This document shows, piece by piece, positions 20,102 to 27,890 of a stretch of 64,000 nucleotides of DNA. Numbering within the stretch: the first letter of the stretch is position 1; each line of letters opens with the position of its first letter. The stretch covers positions 1 to 64,000 of the forward strand of contig NZ_JASHHX010000014.1 of the NCBI RefSeq assembly GCF_030056575.1. Direction: 5' to 3'. Below the pieces are notes generated by a model that did no database searches, was not told where the DNA came from, and was given only the letters and a program-made list of their open reading frames with translations. The position numbers and the translations under genes are program-made. This stretch comes from Rhodoblastus sp. 17X3 (GTDB lineage: Bacteria > Pseudomonadota > Alphaproteobacteria > Rhizobiales > Beijerinckiaceae).

Positions 20102-20562
20102 CCCGCCGCGTCGCGATCTGGACCGACGGCGCCTGTTCCGGCAACCCGGGCCCGGGCGGATGGGGCGCCATCCTGACCTTCAACGGCGCCGAAAAGGATT
20201 TTTGCGGCGGCGAGCCCGCCACGACCAACAACCGGATGGAGCTGCTCGCCGCCATTTCGGCGCTCGAGACCCTGACGCGCCCCTGCGCGGTCGATCTCCA
20301 CACCGATTCTCAATATGTGCGGCAGGGCGTGACGTCCTGGATGCATAACTGGAAGCGCAACGGCTGGCGCACCGCCGACAGGAAGCCGGTGAAGAACGAG
20401 GATTTGTGGAAACGGCTCGACGAGGCGGCCAACCGTCACGACGTCGCCTGGCATTGGGTCAAGGGCCATGCGGGCGACCCGATGAACGAACGCGCCGACG
20501 CTCTGGCGCGCGCGGGCATGGCGCCCTATCTGAAGGGCGCAAAACAAGGATCGGGCGCGTAA
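20098..20562 (+). CDS. rnhA: Ribonuclease HI
   Basis: 154 residues from GTG 20098, overlapping the thrB stop. All acidic catalytic positions are present: the aspartate in [15 protein letters not shown], the glutamate in [10 protein letters not shown], the aspartate in HTDSQYV and the last one in NERADALAR. It degrades the RNA strand of RNA-DNA hybrids. Length and motif spacing are standard. Confidence 0.97.
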   Translation: MTRRVAIWTDGACSGNPGPGGWGAILTFNGAEKDFCGGEPATTNNRMELLAAISALETLTRPCAVDLHTDSQYVRQGVTSWMHNWKRNGWRTADRKPVKNEDLWKRLDEAANRHDVAWHWVKGHAGDPMNERADALARAGMAPYLKGAKQGSGA

Positions 20563-20655
20563 GTTCGAGCGGACCTTGCCTCCCTGCCACCCTGTTTGCT
20601 AAAGATGCCGTGAAAATTCGCATGATTGCGGCGGGGGCGGCACAAGAGCGGAACG

Positions 20656-21108
20656 ATGATGGCCAAAGCGATGATCGCCTCGATACGTCCTATTTTCCTT
20701 TTTGCAGGTTTTTTCCTGGCTTTCTCGGCCTTTTCGGGCGGAGCGCGCGCGCAGGTCTGCAATGAAGACCTCGCCGTCTTCGGCAAGCAGCGCAATTCGG
20801 AAATCGAGTCCCTGAACTCGATTTCCAAGGCGCATGACAACAAGCTCGATCCGATCGCCGCCTGTCCGCATCTGCGCAAGATGAAGGAGATCGAGGCGAA
20901 AATGGCCGCCTATATGGTCAAGAACAAGGACTGGTGCAATATTCCGGACGATTTCCTGAATAATTTCAAGGCCAACAGCGAACGCACGACCAAGATTGCC
21001 GAACAGGCCTGCGCGCTGGCCGCCAAGGCGAAGCAGATGCAGCAGAACGGCGGCGGCGGCATCGGCAACCTGCCGCCCCCGCCCAAGCTGCCCGCAGGAC
21101 CGCTCTGA
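20656..21108 (+). CDS. Secreted hypothetical protein
   Basis: 150 residues from ATG 20656; a second ATG follows directly. A Sec signal peptide is evident: MMAKAM..., a hydrophobic core LFAGFFLAFSAFSG, and a cleavage site ARA-Q. The mature part is about 120 residues, mostly helical and charged. It contains four cysteines (VCNED, AACPH, DWCN, QACAL), which could form two disulfides in the periplasm, and ends in a Gly-rich, Pro-rich tail. No known domain was recognised. It lies between rnhA and ubiA and ends 3 bases before the ubiA start, so it is probably co-transcribed. Confidence 0.8.
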   Translation: MMAKAMIASIRPIFLFAGFFLAFSAFSGGARAQVCNEDLAVFGKQRNSEIESLNSISKAHDNKLDPIAACPHLRKMKEIEAKMAAYMVKNKDWCNIPDDFLNNFKANSERTTKIAEQACALAAKAKQMQQNGGGGIGNLPPPPKLPAGPL

Positions 21109-21111
21109 GCC

Positions 21112-22056
21112 ATGCCCGCGCCGTCGCTCGACGCCGGCGCTTTGCCGGACGCGCATCCGGCAAGCCTCTGGCGACGCCTTCCCGCAAGCTGGCAACCCTA
21201 TGTCCAGCTCGCGCGGCTGGATCGCCCCGCCGGCTGGCAATTGCTGCTCGCGCCCTGCCTCTCCTCGACCTGCCTTGCGACAATCTATCGTCTCCAAGCG
21301 CCGAATTACCTGCTGCTCCTGCTGTTCTTCATCGGCGCCGTCGCCATGCGCGGCGCGGGATCGACCTTCAACGACCTGATCGACCGCGAGATTGACGCCC
21401 GGGTCGAGCGCACGCGCGGACGCCCGTTGCCCTCGGGCCGGGTCAGCCCGCGCGCCGCGGCGATCTTCATGCTGACCCAGGCGCTCGTCGGCCTTCTGGT
21501 CCTGCTGTCGTTCAATTCCTTCGCCATTCTGCTCGGCCTGTGTTCGCTGATTCCGGTGGCGATTTATCCCTTTTTGAAGCGCTTCACGTCCTGGCCCCAG
21601 GCCGCGCTCGGCCTCGCCTTTTCATGGGGCGCGCTGATGGGCTGGGCTGCGCAGACCGGCGGACTGTCGGCGCCGGCGATCTGGCTTTACCTGTCCGGCG
21701 TCGCGTGGACGATCGGCTATGACACCATTTACGCCATTCAGGACCGCAAGGACGACGTCAGCGCGGGTGTGAAATCCACCGCGCTACTTTTTGGCGACCA
21801 TCTGTCCCTCGCGGTGGCCCTGTTCTATCTCGCCGCGGTGCTCTGCGCGGAAATCGCGCTCATTTCCGTTGGCGCCGGTCTCGTGGCGCATCTCGGCCTG
21901 CTCGCCTTCGCGGGGCATCTGGTCTGGCAGATCCGCCGGTTGGACAACGCCGACGAGGCCCTGGCGCTGAAATTGTTCCGCTCCAACGGCCCCGCGGGCT
22001 TCCTGCTCTTCACAGGCCTGTTCGGCGAGAACCTGCTGTTCTATCTCGTCAGGTAA
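21112..22056 (+). CDS. ubiA: 4-hydroxybenzoate polyprenyltransferase
   Basis: A 314-residue integral membrane protein with about eight hydrophobic segments. The prenyl-diphosphate/Mg binding motif NDLIDREIDARVERTRGRPL lies near residue 86 and the second Asp-rich motif in YDTIYAIQDRKDD near residue 205. It prenylates 4-hydroxybenzoate in ubiquinone synthesis. The soluble N-terminal 40 residues are typical of alphaproteobacterial UbiA. It is the last gene of the thrB-rnhA-unknown-ubiA run and converges with the DUF6101 gene, with 6 bases between stops. Confidence 0.95.
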   Translation: MPAPSLDAGALPDAHPASLWRRLPASWQPYVQLARLDRPAGWQLLLAPCLSSTCLATIYRLQAPNYLLLLLFFIGAVAMRGAGSTFNDLIDREIDARVERTRGRPLPSGRVSPRAAAIFMLTQALVGLLVLLSFNSFAILLGLCSLIPVAIYPFLKRFTSWPQAALGLAFSWGALMGWAAQTGGLSAPAIWLYLSGVAWTIGYDTIYAIQDRKDDVSAGVKSTALLFGDHLSLAVALFYLAAVLCAEIALISVGAGLVAHLGLLAFAGHLVWQIRRLDNADEALALKLFRSNGPAGFLLFTGLFGENLLFYLVR

Positions 22057-22062
22057 ACGGCT

Positions 22063-22587
22063 TCACTCGTAGCAGACGATCTCTCGTTCGCCGCGATGAA
22101 CCGCCGTCACGCGCCCCTTGGCGCCACACAGGCGTCGCGCCGAGATCATCGAGCGGCGGCCTTTGAGCGGCCAGCCGCGCCGGCGCGGCTTGACCTCGCC
22201 GGCCTCGACCTCGCCGAAGCGGCGGCCAACCACAGCGTCGCCGCCGCTCGCGCTGCGGGTCAGGCGCGGCAGGCGGAAGAAATTCGCCCAGGACAGCCAG
22301 TCCCGGCTGATGTCCGCTTCATTTTCCGATTCCGCGAGCACCACGTCCAGGTCGGCGTCGGCATGCACCAGGGCGATGCGATAGACGAAGCCGCGCGCGG
22401 CCTCATAGACGCTGAGGGCGACGCCGCGAAAGCTTGGCGCCGGCAGGCAGAACCGCATTTTCACGCCGCCGACGCGGCGGTCGATGGCGATCGCGTCGGC
22501 CGAAATGCTGATCTCGCGCTGGCCATTGTCTGCGCGCGGATCGGCGGCGACGAGGCGTGTCATTGGCGCGGCGGGGGATGTGACCAT
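22063..22587 (-). CDS. DUF6101 family protein
   Basis: 174 residues. It has an opening ADPRADNGQREISISADAI, a central GVALSVYEAARGFVYRIALVHADADLDVVLAE segment and a basic C-terminal third (PRRRGWPLKGRRSMISARR). This arrangement matches the DUF6101 family known from Rhizobiales. No enzymatic motif, signal peptide or membrane segment is evident, and the function is unknown. It converges with ubiA, with a 260-base spacer on its upstream side. Confidence 0.82.
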   Translation of the reverse strand: MVTSPAAPMTRLVAADPRADNGQREISISADAIAIDRRVGGVKMRFCLPAPSFRGVALSVYEAARGFVYRIALVHADADLDVVLAESENEADISRDWLSWANFFRLPRLTRSASGGDAVVGRRFGEVEAGEVKPRRRGWPLKGRRSMISARRLCGAKGRVTAVHRGEREIVCYE

Positions 22588-22849
22588 GTCGGGCTCCTGC
22601 GGGAATTTTCCGCTGTTGGCCCATCTTTCGCCGCGACTCGCCTCAACCCTGCTAAGGAAATAGGCGGCATTTTAGTCAAACCGCTCTGGTCGGCGGCAGG
22701 TCCAATCCCGAGTTAGCCGGATTGTTCAAATTGTCGGCAACCGTGCGGAAAACGCTCGGAAAACGCGGCATTTCGCAGGTGCAAAATTTCTTGCGCTGCG
22801 ACGAACGGGCGTTTACACGATAGCAAGTCTCCTTGATCAGGGTCGCGAT
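22588..22849. other. Intergenic region between DUF6101 and cysQ
   Basis: This 262-base divergent spacer must hold the promoters of DUF6101 (leftward) and cysQ (rightward). No RNA gene, strong dyad or recognisable coding potential was seen. A partly AT-richer stretch near 22670-22690 (GGCATTTTAGTCAAACC) could be promoter-associated. Confidence 0.5.
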
Positions 22850-23719
22850 TTGTCCGGTCTGTCCGCCTTTGCCCCGCTTCTGCCTCGCGTCGAGGCAATT
22901 GTGCGCGAGGCCGGAGACATTGCGCTGGATTATTTCCGCCACGGCGCGGCGACCCACGCCGAAGTGACCCACAAGAGCTGCGGCTCTCCGGTGACCGAGG
23001 CCGATCTTCGCGTCGACCAATTCCTTCACGACCGCCTGCTCAGTCTCGCCCCCGGATTCGGCTGGCTTTCCGAAGAAACCGCCGATTCGCCTGACCGGCT
23101 CGGACGCGAGGCGGTTTTCGTGGTCGATCCCATTGACGGCACCCGCGGTTTCGCGGCCGGCGACCCCTGCTTTTCGGTCTGCGTCGCCCTGGTGGTGGGC
23201 GGCCGGCCCTGTTTCGGCGTCGTCCGCGCCCCCGCGCTCAATCAGACCTTTGTCGCGGCGGCTGGCGGCGGCGCGCGCTGCAATGGCGTCCCGATCTCGG
23301 TCTCGAACCGCCGCGAACTTGCCGGCGCGCGCCTCTCTGTCCCGGAAGCGGTGGCCGAGGATCTGCGGCGCTCCGGGCTTTCCTTCCTGCAGCAGCCGCG
23401 TCTGCCCTCGCTCGCGATGCGCCTTCTGCGCGTCGCCGACGGCGATCTCGACGCGGCGCTGGCGCGGCAGAATTCATATGATTGGGATATTGCCGCCGCA
23501 GATCTCATCCTTCATGAAGCTGGCGGCGTGCTGACTGATTTTTCCGGCCGGACCCCATTGTACAACCAGCCCGAACCAAAACATCCCGCGCTGGCCGCGG
23601 GACCGCCCGGCCTCCAGGCCGATTTGATCCGCGCTGCGCGCGAAGGAGAGGCCAGGGCCCGGCGAGGGTCCGCCCAAAAGCTTCCCCACGCGCGCCCCGC
23701 CCTAGACGTGAAGGACTGA
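22850..23719 (+). CDS. cysQ: 3'(2'),5'-bisphosphate nucleotidase (CysQ/inositol-monophosphatase family)
   Basis: 289 residues from TTG 22850, with AGGG seven bases upstream. Metal-site motifs of the FIG/IMPase superfamily are present: SEET near residue 73, DPIDGTRGFAAG near 96, and the C-terminal NSYDWDIAAADLILHEAGG near 211. The family hydrolyses PAP/PAPS or inositol phosphates; CysQ is the usual assignment next to DUF4170 and waaA. The last about 30 residues are basic and Pro-rich with no family counterpart. It is followed 4 bases later by DUF4170. Confidence 0.9.
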   Translation: MSGLSAFAPLLPRVEAIVREAGDIALDYFRHGAATHAEVTHKSCGSPVTEADLRVDQFLHDRLLSLAPGFGWLSEETADSPDRLGREAVFVVDPIDGTRGFAAGDPCFSVCVALVVGGRPCFGVVRAPALNQTFVAAAGGGARCNGVPISVSNRRELAGARLSVPEAVAEDLRRSGLSFLQQPRLPSLAMRLLRVADGDLDAALARQNSYDWDIAAADLILHEAGGVLTDFSGRTPLYNQPEPKHPALAAGPPGLQADLIRAAREGEARARRGSAQKLPHARPALDVKD

Positions 23720-23723
23720 GCGA

Positions 23724-23960
23724 ATGAGCCATGAAGTCGAGCCCAAGCAGTTGCTGCATCTGGTTTTTGGCGGCGAGCTGAAGAATCTCGAAACCACCGA
23801 TTTCAAGGACCTGTCCAAGATCGACCTGGTCGGCATGTATCCCGATTTCCAGAGCGCCCACGCCGTCTGGAAGGCCAAGGCGCAATCGACCGTGGATAAT
23901 GCGCAGATGCGCTATTTCATCGTCCACATGCACCGCGTGCTCGACCCCTCGGACGATTGA
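23724..23960 (+). CDS. DUF4170 family protein
   Basis: A 78-residue acidic protein: LLHLVFGGELKNLETTDF, then VGMYPDFQSAHAVWKAKAQ and RYFIVHMHRVLDP. This is the compact DUF4170 family, which is restricted largely to alphaproteobacteria and almost always found beside cysQ/waaA. The function is unknown. It starts 4 bases after cysQ and is likely in the same transcript. Confidence 0.9.
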   Translation: MSHEVEPKQLLHLVFGGELKNLETTDFKDLSKIDLVGMYPDFQSAHAVWKAKAQSTVDNAQMRYFIVHMHRVLDPSDD

Positions 23961-24059
23961 GAGAACTCGTCCCGCCGCCCTGATTCCACGCGAACGCGCG
24001 GCGGGCTCTCGCTATTTTCTCCGGCCTGCGCTATCTGTCGCCTGCAAGAACGGCGGAAG

Positions 24060-24080
24060 CGCGCCGGAGCGCGGTTTTTT
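24060..24080 (+). terminator. Possible intrinsic terminator after DUF4170
   Basis: A short GC stem CGCGC/GCGCG around CGGA is followed by G and a run of six T. It lies about 100 bases downstream of DUF4170 and 100 bases before waaA, where a lysophospholipid-acyltransferase gene is found in some related genomes. The stem is only 5 bp, so strength is uncertain. Confidence 0.4.
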
Positions 24081-24182
24081 ACGCCTTCGCCGCCTTTCGG
24101 CCCGAATGGCTCGGCAATGTCGCCGGAATGCCGCGACTCCCCGCCATCCAAATCCGTCAGCTGAGCACAAGACCAGGCCGCG

Positions 24183-25469
24183 ATGAGTTCTGCCGTGTTT
24201 CTGCCCGTTTACCGCGCCGCCGCCAACGGCCTTGCGCCGTTCAGCGGCCTGTTCCTGTGGCGGCGCGGGCAAAAGGGCAAGGAAGACCTCGCCCGCATCG
24301 GCGAGCGCCGCGGATTCGCCGAATTGCCGCGCCCGGAAGGCCGCCTCGCCTGGCTGCATGGCGCGAGCGTCGGCGAGGGCCTTGCTTTGCTGCCGCTGGT
24401 CGAGAGGCTGACCGGCAAGGGATTCCACGTCCTTGTCACGACGGGCACCGTCACCTCCGCCCGCATCCTCGGCGAAAGACTGCCGCAAGGCGCAACCCAT
24501 CAATTTTCGCCGCTGGACGCGCCGCCCTTCATCACGCGCTTCCTCGACCATTGGCGGCCTGATCTGTTCATCCTCGCTGAGTCCGAGATCTGGCCCAATA
24601 CGCTTTGCGCCGTCCATGCGCGCGACATCCCCATCACCCTTGTCAACGCCCGGCTGTCGCCGCGCTCCTTCGCGCGCTGGCGGCGCTTTCCCGGCTTCAT
24701 TTCGGCGCTGCTCGGCAAGATCGACCTATGCCTCGCCCAGAGCCAGGACGACGCCGCCCGCCTCCTGCAACTGGGCGCGCCCCGCGTCGACGCCATCGGC
24801 AACCTGAAATATGACGTGGAGCCGCCGCCCGCCGACCCGGCGCGTCTTGTCGAACTCTCCCGACAGATCGGCCCGCGCCAGATCTGGATCGCGGCCTCGA
24901 CCCATCCCGGCGAAGAACCGCTCGCGCTTCAGGCGCACAAGGCGCTGGCGCAACGCTTTCCAGGGCTCCTGACGGTTCTCGTCCCGCGTCATCCCCATCG
25001 CGGCGCGGAGATCGCCGCCGAGGCCGAGGCCGCCGGCCTCGAAGCGGCCCTGCGCTCGCGCGGCGATCCCATCACGCGCTCGACGCAGGTCTATATCGGC
25101 GACACCATTGGCGAGATGGGCCTGTTCTACCGCCTGTCGAGCGTGATTTTCATGGGCAAGTCGCTGGCCGGCCACGGCGGCCAGAATCCCATCGAGCCGG
25201 CCAAGCTCGGCTCGGCGATCCTGCACGGCCCTCATATCGGCAATTTCATCGATGTCTATGACGCGCTGGACAGCCAGGGCGGCGCCGTCGCGGTCAAGGA
25301 CGCCGAAGATCTCGCCCGCCAGCTACAGGCCTTGTTCGACGATCCGGTCTATCTGCGCCGCACCGCCGAGGCCTCCCGCCGCATTGTCGGCGAACTCGGC
25401 GGCGCCGCCGACAAAATCATGCTGGCGCTCGAACATTATATCGCCCAGATGATTGTATCAGAGCAGTAG
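24183..25469 (+). CDS. waaA: 3-deoxy-D-manno-octulosonic acid (Kdo) transferase
   Basis: 428 residues of the GT30 family. It has an N-terminal membrane-proximal segment and the catalytic glutamate in LHGASVGEGLALLPL near residue 62. The C-terminal CMP-Kdo-binding half includes AASTHPGEE and FMGKSLAGHGGQNPIEPAK. It adds Kdo to lipid IVA at the inner membrane. The downstream lpxK confirms the lipid A context. The 222-base spacer before it holds no recognisable gene, only a possible terminator. Confidence 0.96.
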   Translation: MSSAVFLPVYRAAANGLAPFSGLFLWRRGQKGKEDLARIGERRGFAELPRPEGRLAWLHGASVGEGLALLPLVERLTGKGFHVLVTTGTVTSARILGERLPQGATHQFSPLDAPPFITRFLDHWRPDLFILAESEIWPNTLCAVHARDIPITLVNARLSPRSFARWRRFPGFISALLGKIDLCLAQSQDDAARLLQLGAPRVDAIGNLKYDVEPPPADPARLVELSRQIGPRQIWIAASTHPGEEPLALQAHKALAQRFPGLLTVLVPRHPHRGAEIAAEAEAAGLEAALRSRGDPITRSTQVYIGDTIGEMGLFYRLSSVIFMGKSLAGHGGQNPIEPAKLGSAILHGPHIGNFIDVYDALDSQGGAVAVKDAEDLARQLQALFDDPVYLRRTAEASRRIVGELGGAADKIMLALEHYIAQMIVSEQ

Positions 25470-25506
25470 GGCTTCTAGATTTAAGCATCTGACATAGCGA
25501 GGTCCC

Positions 25507-26571
25507 ATGCGCGCGCCGGATTTCTGGTGGTCCGCCAAGCCCGGCCTGTTCGGGCGGGCGATGACCGCTGTTCTGACGCCTTTCGCCGCGCTTTACGGTC
25601 GCGCGGCGGCGCGACGGATGGCGCGTCCCGGCTCTCGCATCAGCGCCCCGGTGATCTGCATCGGCAATTTCGTCGTCGGGGGCGCCGGCAAGACGCCAAC
25701 CGCGCTGGCCGTGGCCAAATGGCTGAAACGGGCGGGCGAAACGCCCTATTTCCTTTCGCGCGGCTATGGCGGGGCGCTGAGCGCGGACGGCGCAGCCCAT
25801 CTCGTCGATCAGCGCCGCCATTGCGCCGCCCAGGCCGGCGACGAGCCGCTCCTGCTGGCGCGGGTCGCCCAGACCGTGGTGGCGCGCGACCGGCCGACCG
25901 GAGCCATGCTGGCCCTGGCTGGAGGCGCCAGCCTGATCGTGATGGACGATGGCCTGCAAAACCCCAGCCTTCGCCGCGATTTCACTCTGGCCGTCATCGA
26001 TGGCGGGGTGGGCTTCGGCAATGGCCGACTGCTGCCCGCCGGCCCCTTGCGCGCACCGATAGAGCTACAGCTTCAGCATAGTTCGGCGGCTCTGGTGATC
26101 GGAGAGGGCGAAGCGGGACGCGCCGCCGCCGCCCTGTTCGAAACCACCGGCAAGCCGGTCTTCCATGGCCGGCTGGCGCCTGACGCCAACGCCGCCTTGC
26201 GGATGCTTGGCGCGCGGGTCGTGGCTTTCGCGGGCATCGGACGACCGCAGAAATTTTTCGATTCGCTTCAGGCCTGCGGCGCGCGCCTCGTCGCGCGCCA
26301 TGGCTTCCCGGACCATTACGCCTATCGGCCGTCCGATATCGCTGCGCTGCAGCGGCAGGCCGAGGCGCTCGACGCTCTGCTGGTGACGACGGAAAAGGAC
26401 ATGGTCAAGATCGCGCCCTTTCTCGCGAAACTGCGCGGGGACCTGCCGCAGCCCGAGGCGCTACCCGTGACGCTCGTCGTCGAAGAAGCCGAGGACTTGC
26501 GCCAACTCCTGCTCGACGTCCTGACGAAATTTCGAGGCGCGGGGCGGCTCATCGGCCCGATGAGCCTGTAA
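25507..26571 (+). CDS. lpxK: Tetraacyldisaccharide 4'-kinase
   Basis: 354 residues. An N-terminal membrane-association helix (GRAMTAVLTPFAALYGRAA) is followed by the P-loop VGGAGKTPTALAVAKWL near residue 58. SRGYGG and the MDDGLQNPSL catalytic segment are characteristic of LpxK. It phosphorylates the 4'-position of lipid A disaccharide using ATP. It starts 37 bases after waaA and converges with the DUF2093 gene (3 bases between). Confidence 0.96.
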   Translation: MRAPDFWWSAKPGLFGRAMTAVLTPFAALYGRAAARRMARPGSRISAPVICIGNFVVGGAGKTPTALAVAKWLKRAGETPYFLSRGYGGALSADGAAHLVDQRRHCAAQAGDEPLLLARVAQTVVARDRPTGAMLALAGGASLIVMDDGLQNPSLRRDFTLAVIDGGVGFGNGRLLPAGPLRAPIELQLQHSSAALVIGEGEAGRAAAALFETTGKPVFHGRLAPDANAALRMLGARVVAFAGIGRPQKFFDSLQACGARLVARHGFPDHYAYRPSDIAALQRQAEALDALLVTTEKDMVKIAPFLAKLRGDLPQPEALPVTLVVEEAEDLRQLLLDVLTKFRGAGRLIGPMSL

Positions 26572-26574
26572 GGC

Positions 26575-26808
26575 TCAGGCTTTCGGCGGCAGCAGGCCGA
26601 GCTGGCGCAGCCTCGCCAGTTTCGCCTCCGGTCCGGCATAGGGCTCCTGGCGATCGACGCTCCAGTAGCGCAATTCCTCGATCGGAACATGCGCCCCGGT
26701 CGCGGCGCAGACGACATAGGCGCCGGGCTTTCTGATCTTGAAATCGCCGTCGAGATATTCGACTTCGGCCGGCCCGCTGAGCGGGACGCGGCGATCAATG
26801 CGGTTCAT
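26575..26808 (-). CDS. DUF2093 family protein
   Basis: A 77-residue protein. The region AEVEYLDGDFKIRKPGAYVVCAAT followed by IPIEELRYWSV-like residues (here VPIEELRYWSVDRQEPY) identifies DUF2093, a small family usually next to lpxK in alphaproteobacteria. The function is unknown. It ends 3 bases from lpxK on the opposite strand. Confidence 0.88.
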   Translation of the reverse strand: MNRIDRRVPLSGPAEVEYLDGDFKIRKPGAYVVCAATGAHVPIEELRYWSVDRQEPYAGPEAKLARLRQLGLLPPKA

Positions 26809-26926
26809 CGGCCCAATCCGTTCTGCCCCGCATTTTTTTCGGGGGTTTTACCGATGTATCGCCATTGGCCGCGCGGTTCAATCCCGAAAGGCGCGCGCGA
26901 CGCGAGCCCGCGACGAACGGAGAAGG

Positions 26927-26961
26927 TTGCCTCTCATGTTATTTCTGTTATTCTCGATATA
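26927..26961 (+). promoter_or_regulatory. Candidate ars promoter giving a leaderless arsR transcript
   Basis: TTGCCT (26927-26932) and TATTCT (26949-26954) are separated by 16 bases and resemble -35 and -10 boxes. The predicted start point, about 6-7 bases later, coincides with the arsR ATG at 26961. No Shine-Dalgarno sequence precedes that ATG. The region is locally AT-rich compared with its surroundings. An ArsR operator would be expected to overlap it, but no convincing dyad was defined. Confidence 0.45.
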
Positions 26962-27329
26962 TGGATGAATTAGCAGCTCTCAGAGCCCTTGGCGCCCTGT
27001 CGCAGCCGACCCGGCTGCAATGTTTCCGCCTGCTCGTCACGCGCGAGCCGGACGGCGTTCCCGCCGGCGAACTGGCGCGGCTGGTTGGCGTGCCGCAAAA
27101 TACGCTATCGACGCATCTTGCGATCCTCGCCAACGCCGGTCTGGTCCATGGCGAGCGACATAGCCGCTCGATCATCTACCGCGCCAATTTCGATCGCCTC
27201 CGCGAGCTGGTCCTCTTCCTCCTCAAGGATTGCTGCGGCGGCCGCGCCGAACTCTGCGCGCCGCTGATCGCCGACCTCTCCCCCTGCTGTCCGGCAAAAG
27301 AGCCCGTCCAGGAGACCACCCATGACTGA
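26961..27329 (+). CDS. arsR: ArsR-family arsenical-responsive repressor
   Basis: 122 residues from ATG 26961. The winged helix covers residues 1-90, with ELARLVGVPQNTLSTHLAILANAGLV as the recognition region. The usual ELCVCDL metal site of classical ArsR is not present in the recognition helix. Instead cysteines cluster C-terminally (LKDCCGGRAEL, then LCAPLIADLSPCC), as in the ArsR subtype that binds As(III) through C-terminal thiols. It heads the operon with arsC, acr3 and arsH and overlaps arsC by 8 bases. It would repress the operon until As(III)/Sb(III) binds. Confidence 0.93.
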   Translation: MDELAALRALGALSQPTRLQCFRLLVTREPDGVPAGELARLVGVPQNTLSTHLAILANAGLVHGERHSRSIIYRANFDRLRELVLFLLKDCCGGRAELCAPLIADLSPCCPAKEPVQETTHD

Positions 27330-27858
27330 TCGCGTCTTCAATGTCCTGTTCCTCTGCACCGGCAACACCGCCCGTTCGATCCTGGCCGAAAAAATTCTCG
27401 CCAAGGACGGCGAGGGAAAATTCCGCGCCTTTTCCGCCGGCAGCCAGCCGAAGGGCACCGTCAATCCCTTCGCGCTGAAGGTTCTCGAAGGCTTCGGCTA
27501 TCCGACCGATGGGACCCGTTCGAAAAGCTGGAACGAATTCGCCGGCGAGGACGCGCCGAAAATGGATTTCGTCTTCACGGTCTGCGACAACGCCGCCGGA
27601 GAAGCCTGCCCCTATTGGCCCGGCCAGCCGATGACCGCGCATTGGGGCGTCGAAGACCCGGCCGCCGTCGAGGGGAGCGATATCGAAAAGGAGCGCGCCT
27701 TTGTGACCGCGTTCCGCTACCTCCGAAACCGCATCTCCGCCTTTGTCGCCATCCCGGTCGAGCGGCTCGACCGTCTGACCTTATCGGGCCGACTGAACGG
27801 GATCGGCCGGATGGAGGGCGCGACCACGCCCGCCGCCGCGCCTTCAACGCCTCGCTGA
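27322..27858 (+). CDS. arsC: Low-molecular-weight-phosphatase-type arsenate reductase
   Basis: 178 residues with the P-loop CTGNTARS near residue 12, the signature of the LMW tyrosine phosphatase fold. Further cysteines occur in FTVCDNAAGEACPYWPG and would support thiol relay to thioredoxin or mycothiol-like donors. It reduces As(V) to As(III), which Acr3 exports. The C-terminal about 15 residues are low-complexity (Ala/Thr/Pro). AGGAGA lies seven bases before ATG 27322. Confidence 0.95.
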   Translation: MTDRVFNVLFLCTGNTARSILAEKILAKDGEGKFRAFSAGSQPKGTVNPFALKVLEGFGYPTDGTRSKSWNEFAGEDAPKMDFVFTVCDNAAGEACPYWPGQPMTAHWGVEDPAAVEGSDIEKERAFVTAFRYLRNRISAFVAIPVERLDRLTLSGRLNGIGRMEGATTPAAAPSTPR

Positions 27859-27890
27859 ACACGGGCCCGCAGGGGCGTCGGAGTGAATTC

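Noticed and set aside
23899-24186. 95-codon frame between DUF4170 and waaA
   Set aside because: Starts inside DUF4170 in another frame, is Arg/Ser-rich, and shows no sign of the acyltransferase sometimes found at this place.
26826-26849. CCCCG/CGGGG hairpin with T-runs upstream of arsR
   Set aside because: Stem of only 5 bp with a 9-base loop, and no + strand gene ends just before it; it lies upstream of the minus-strand DUF2093 gene, so a terminator role is not supported.
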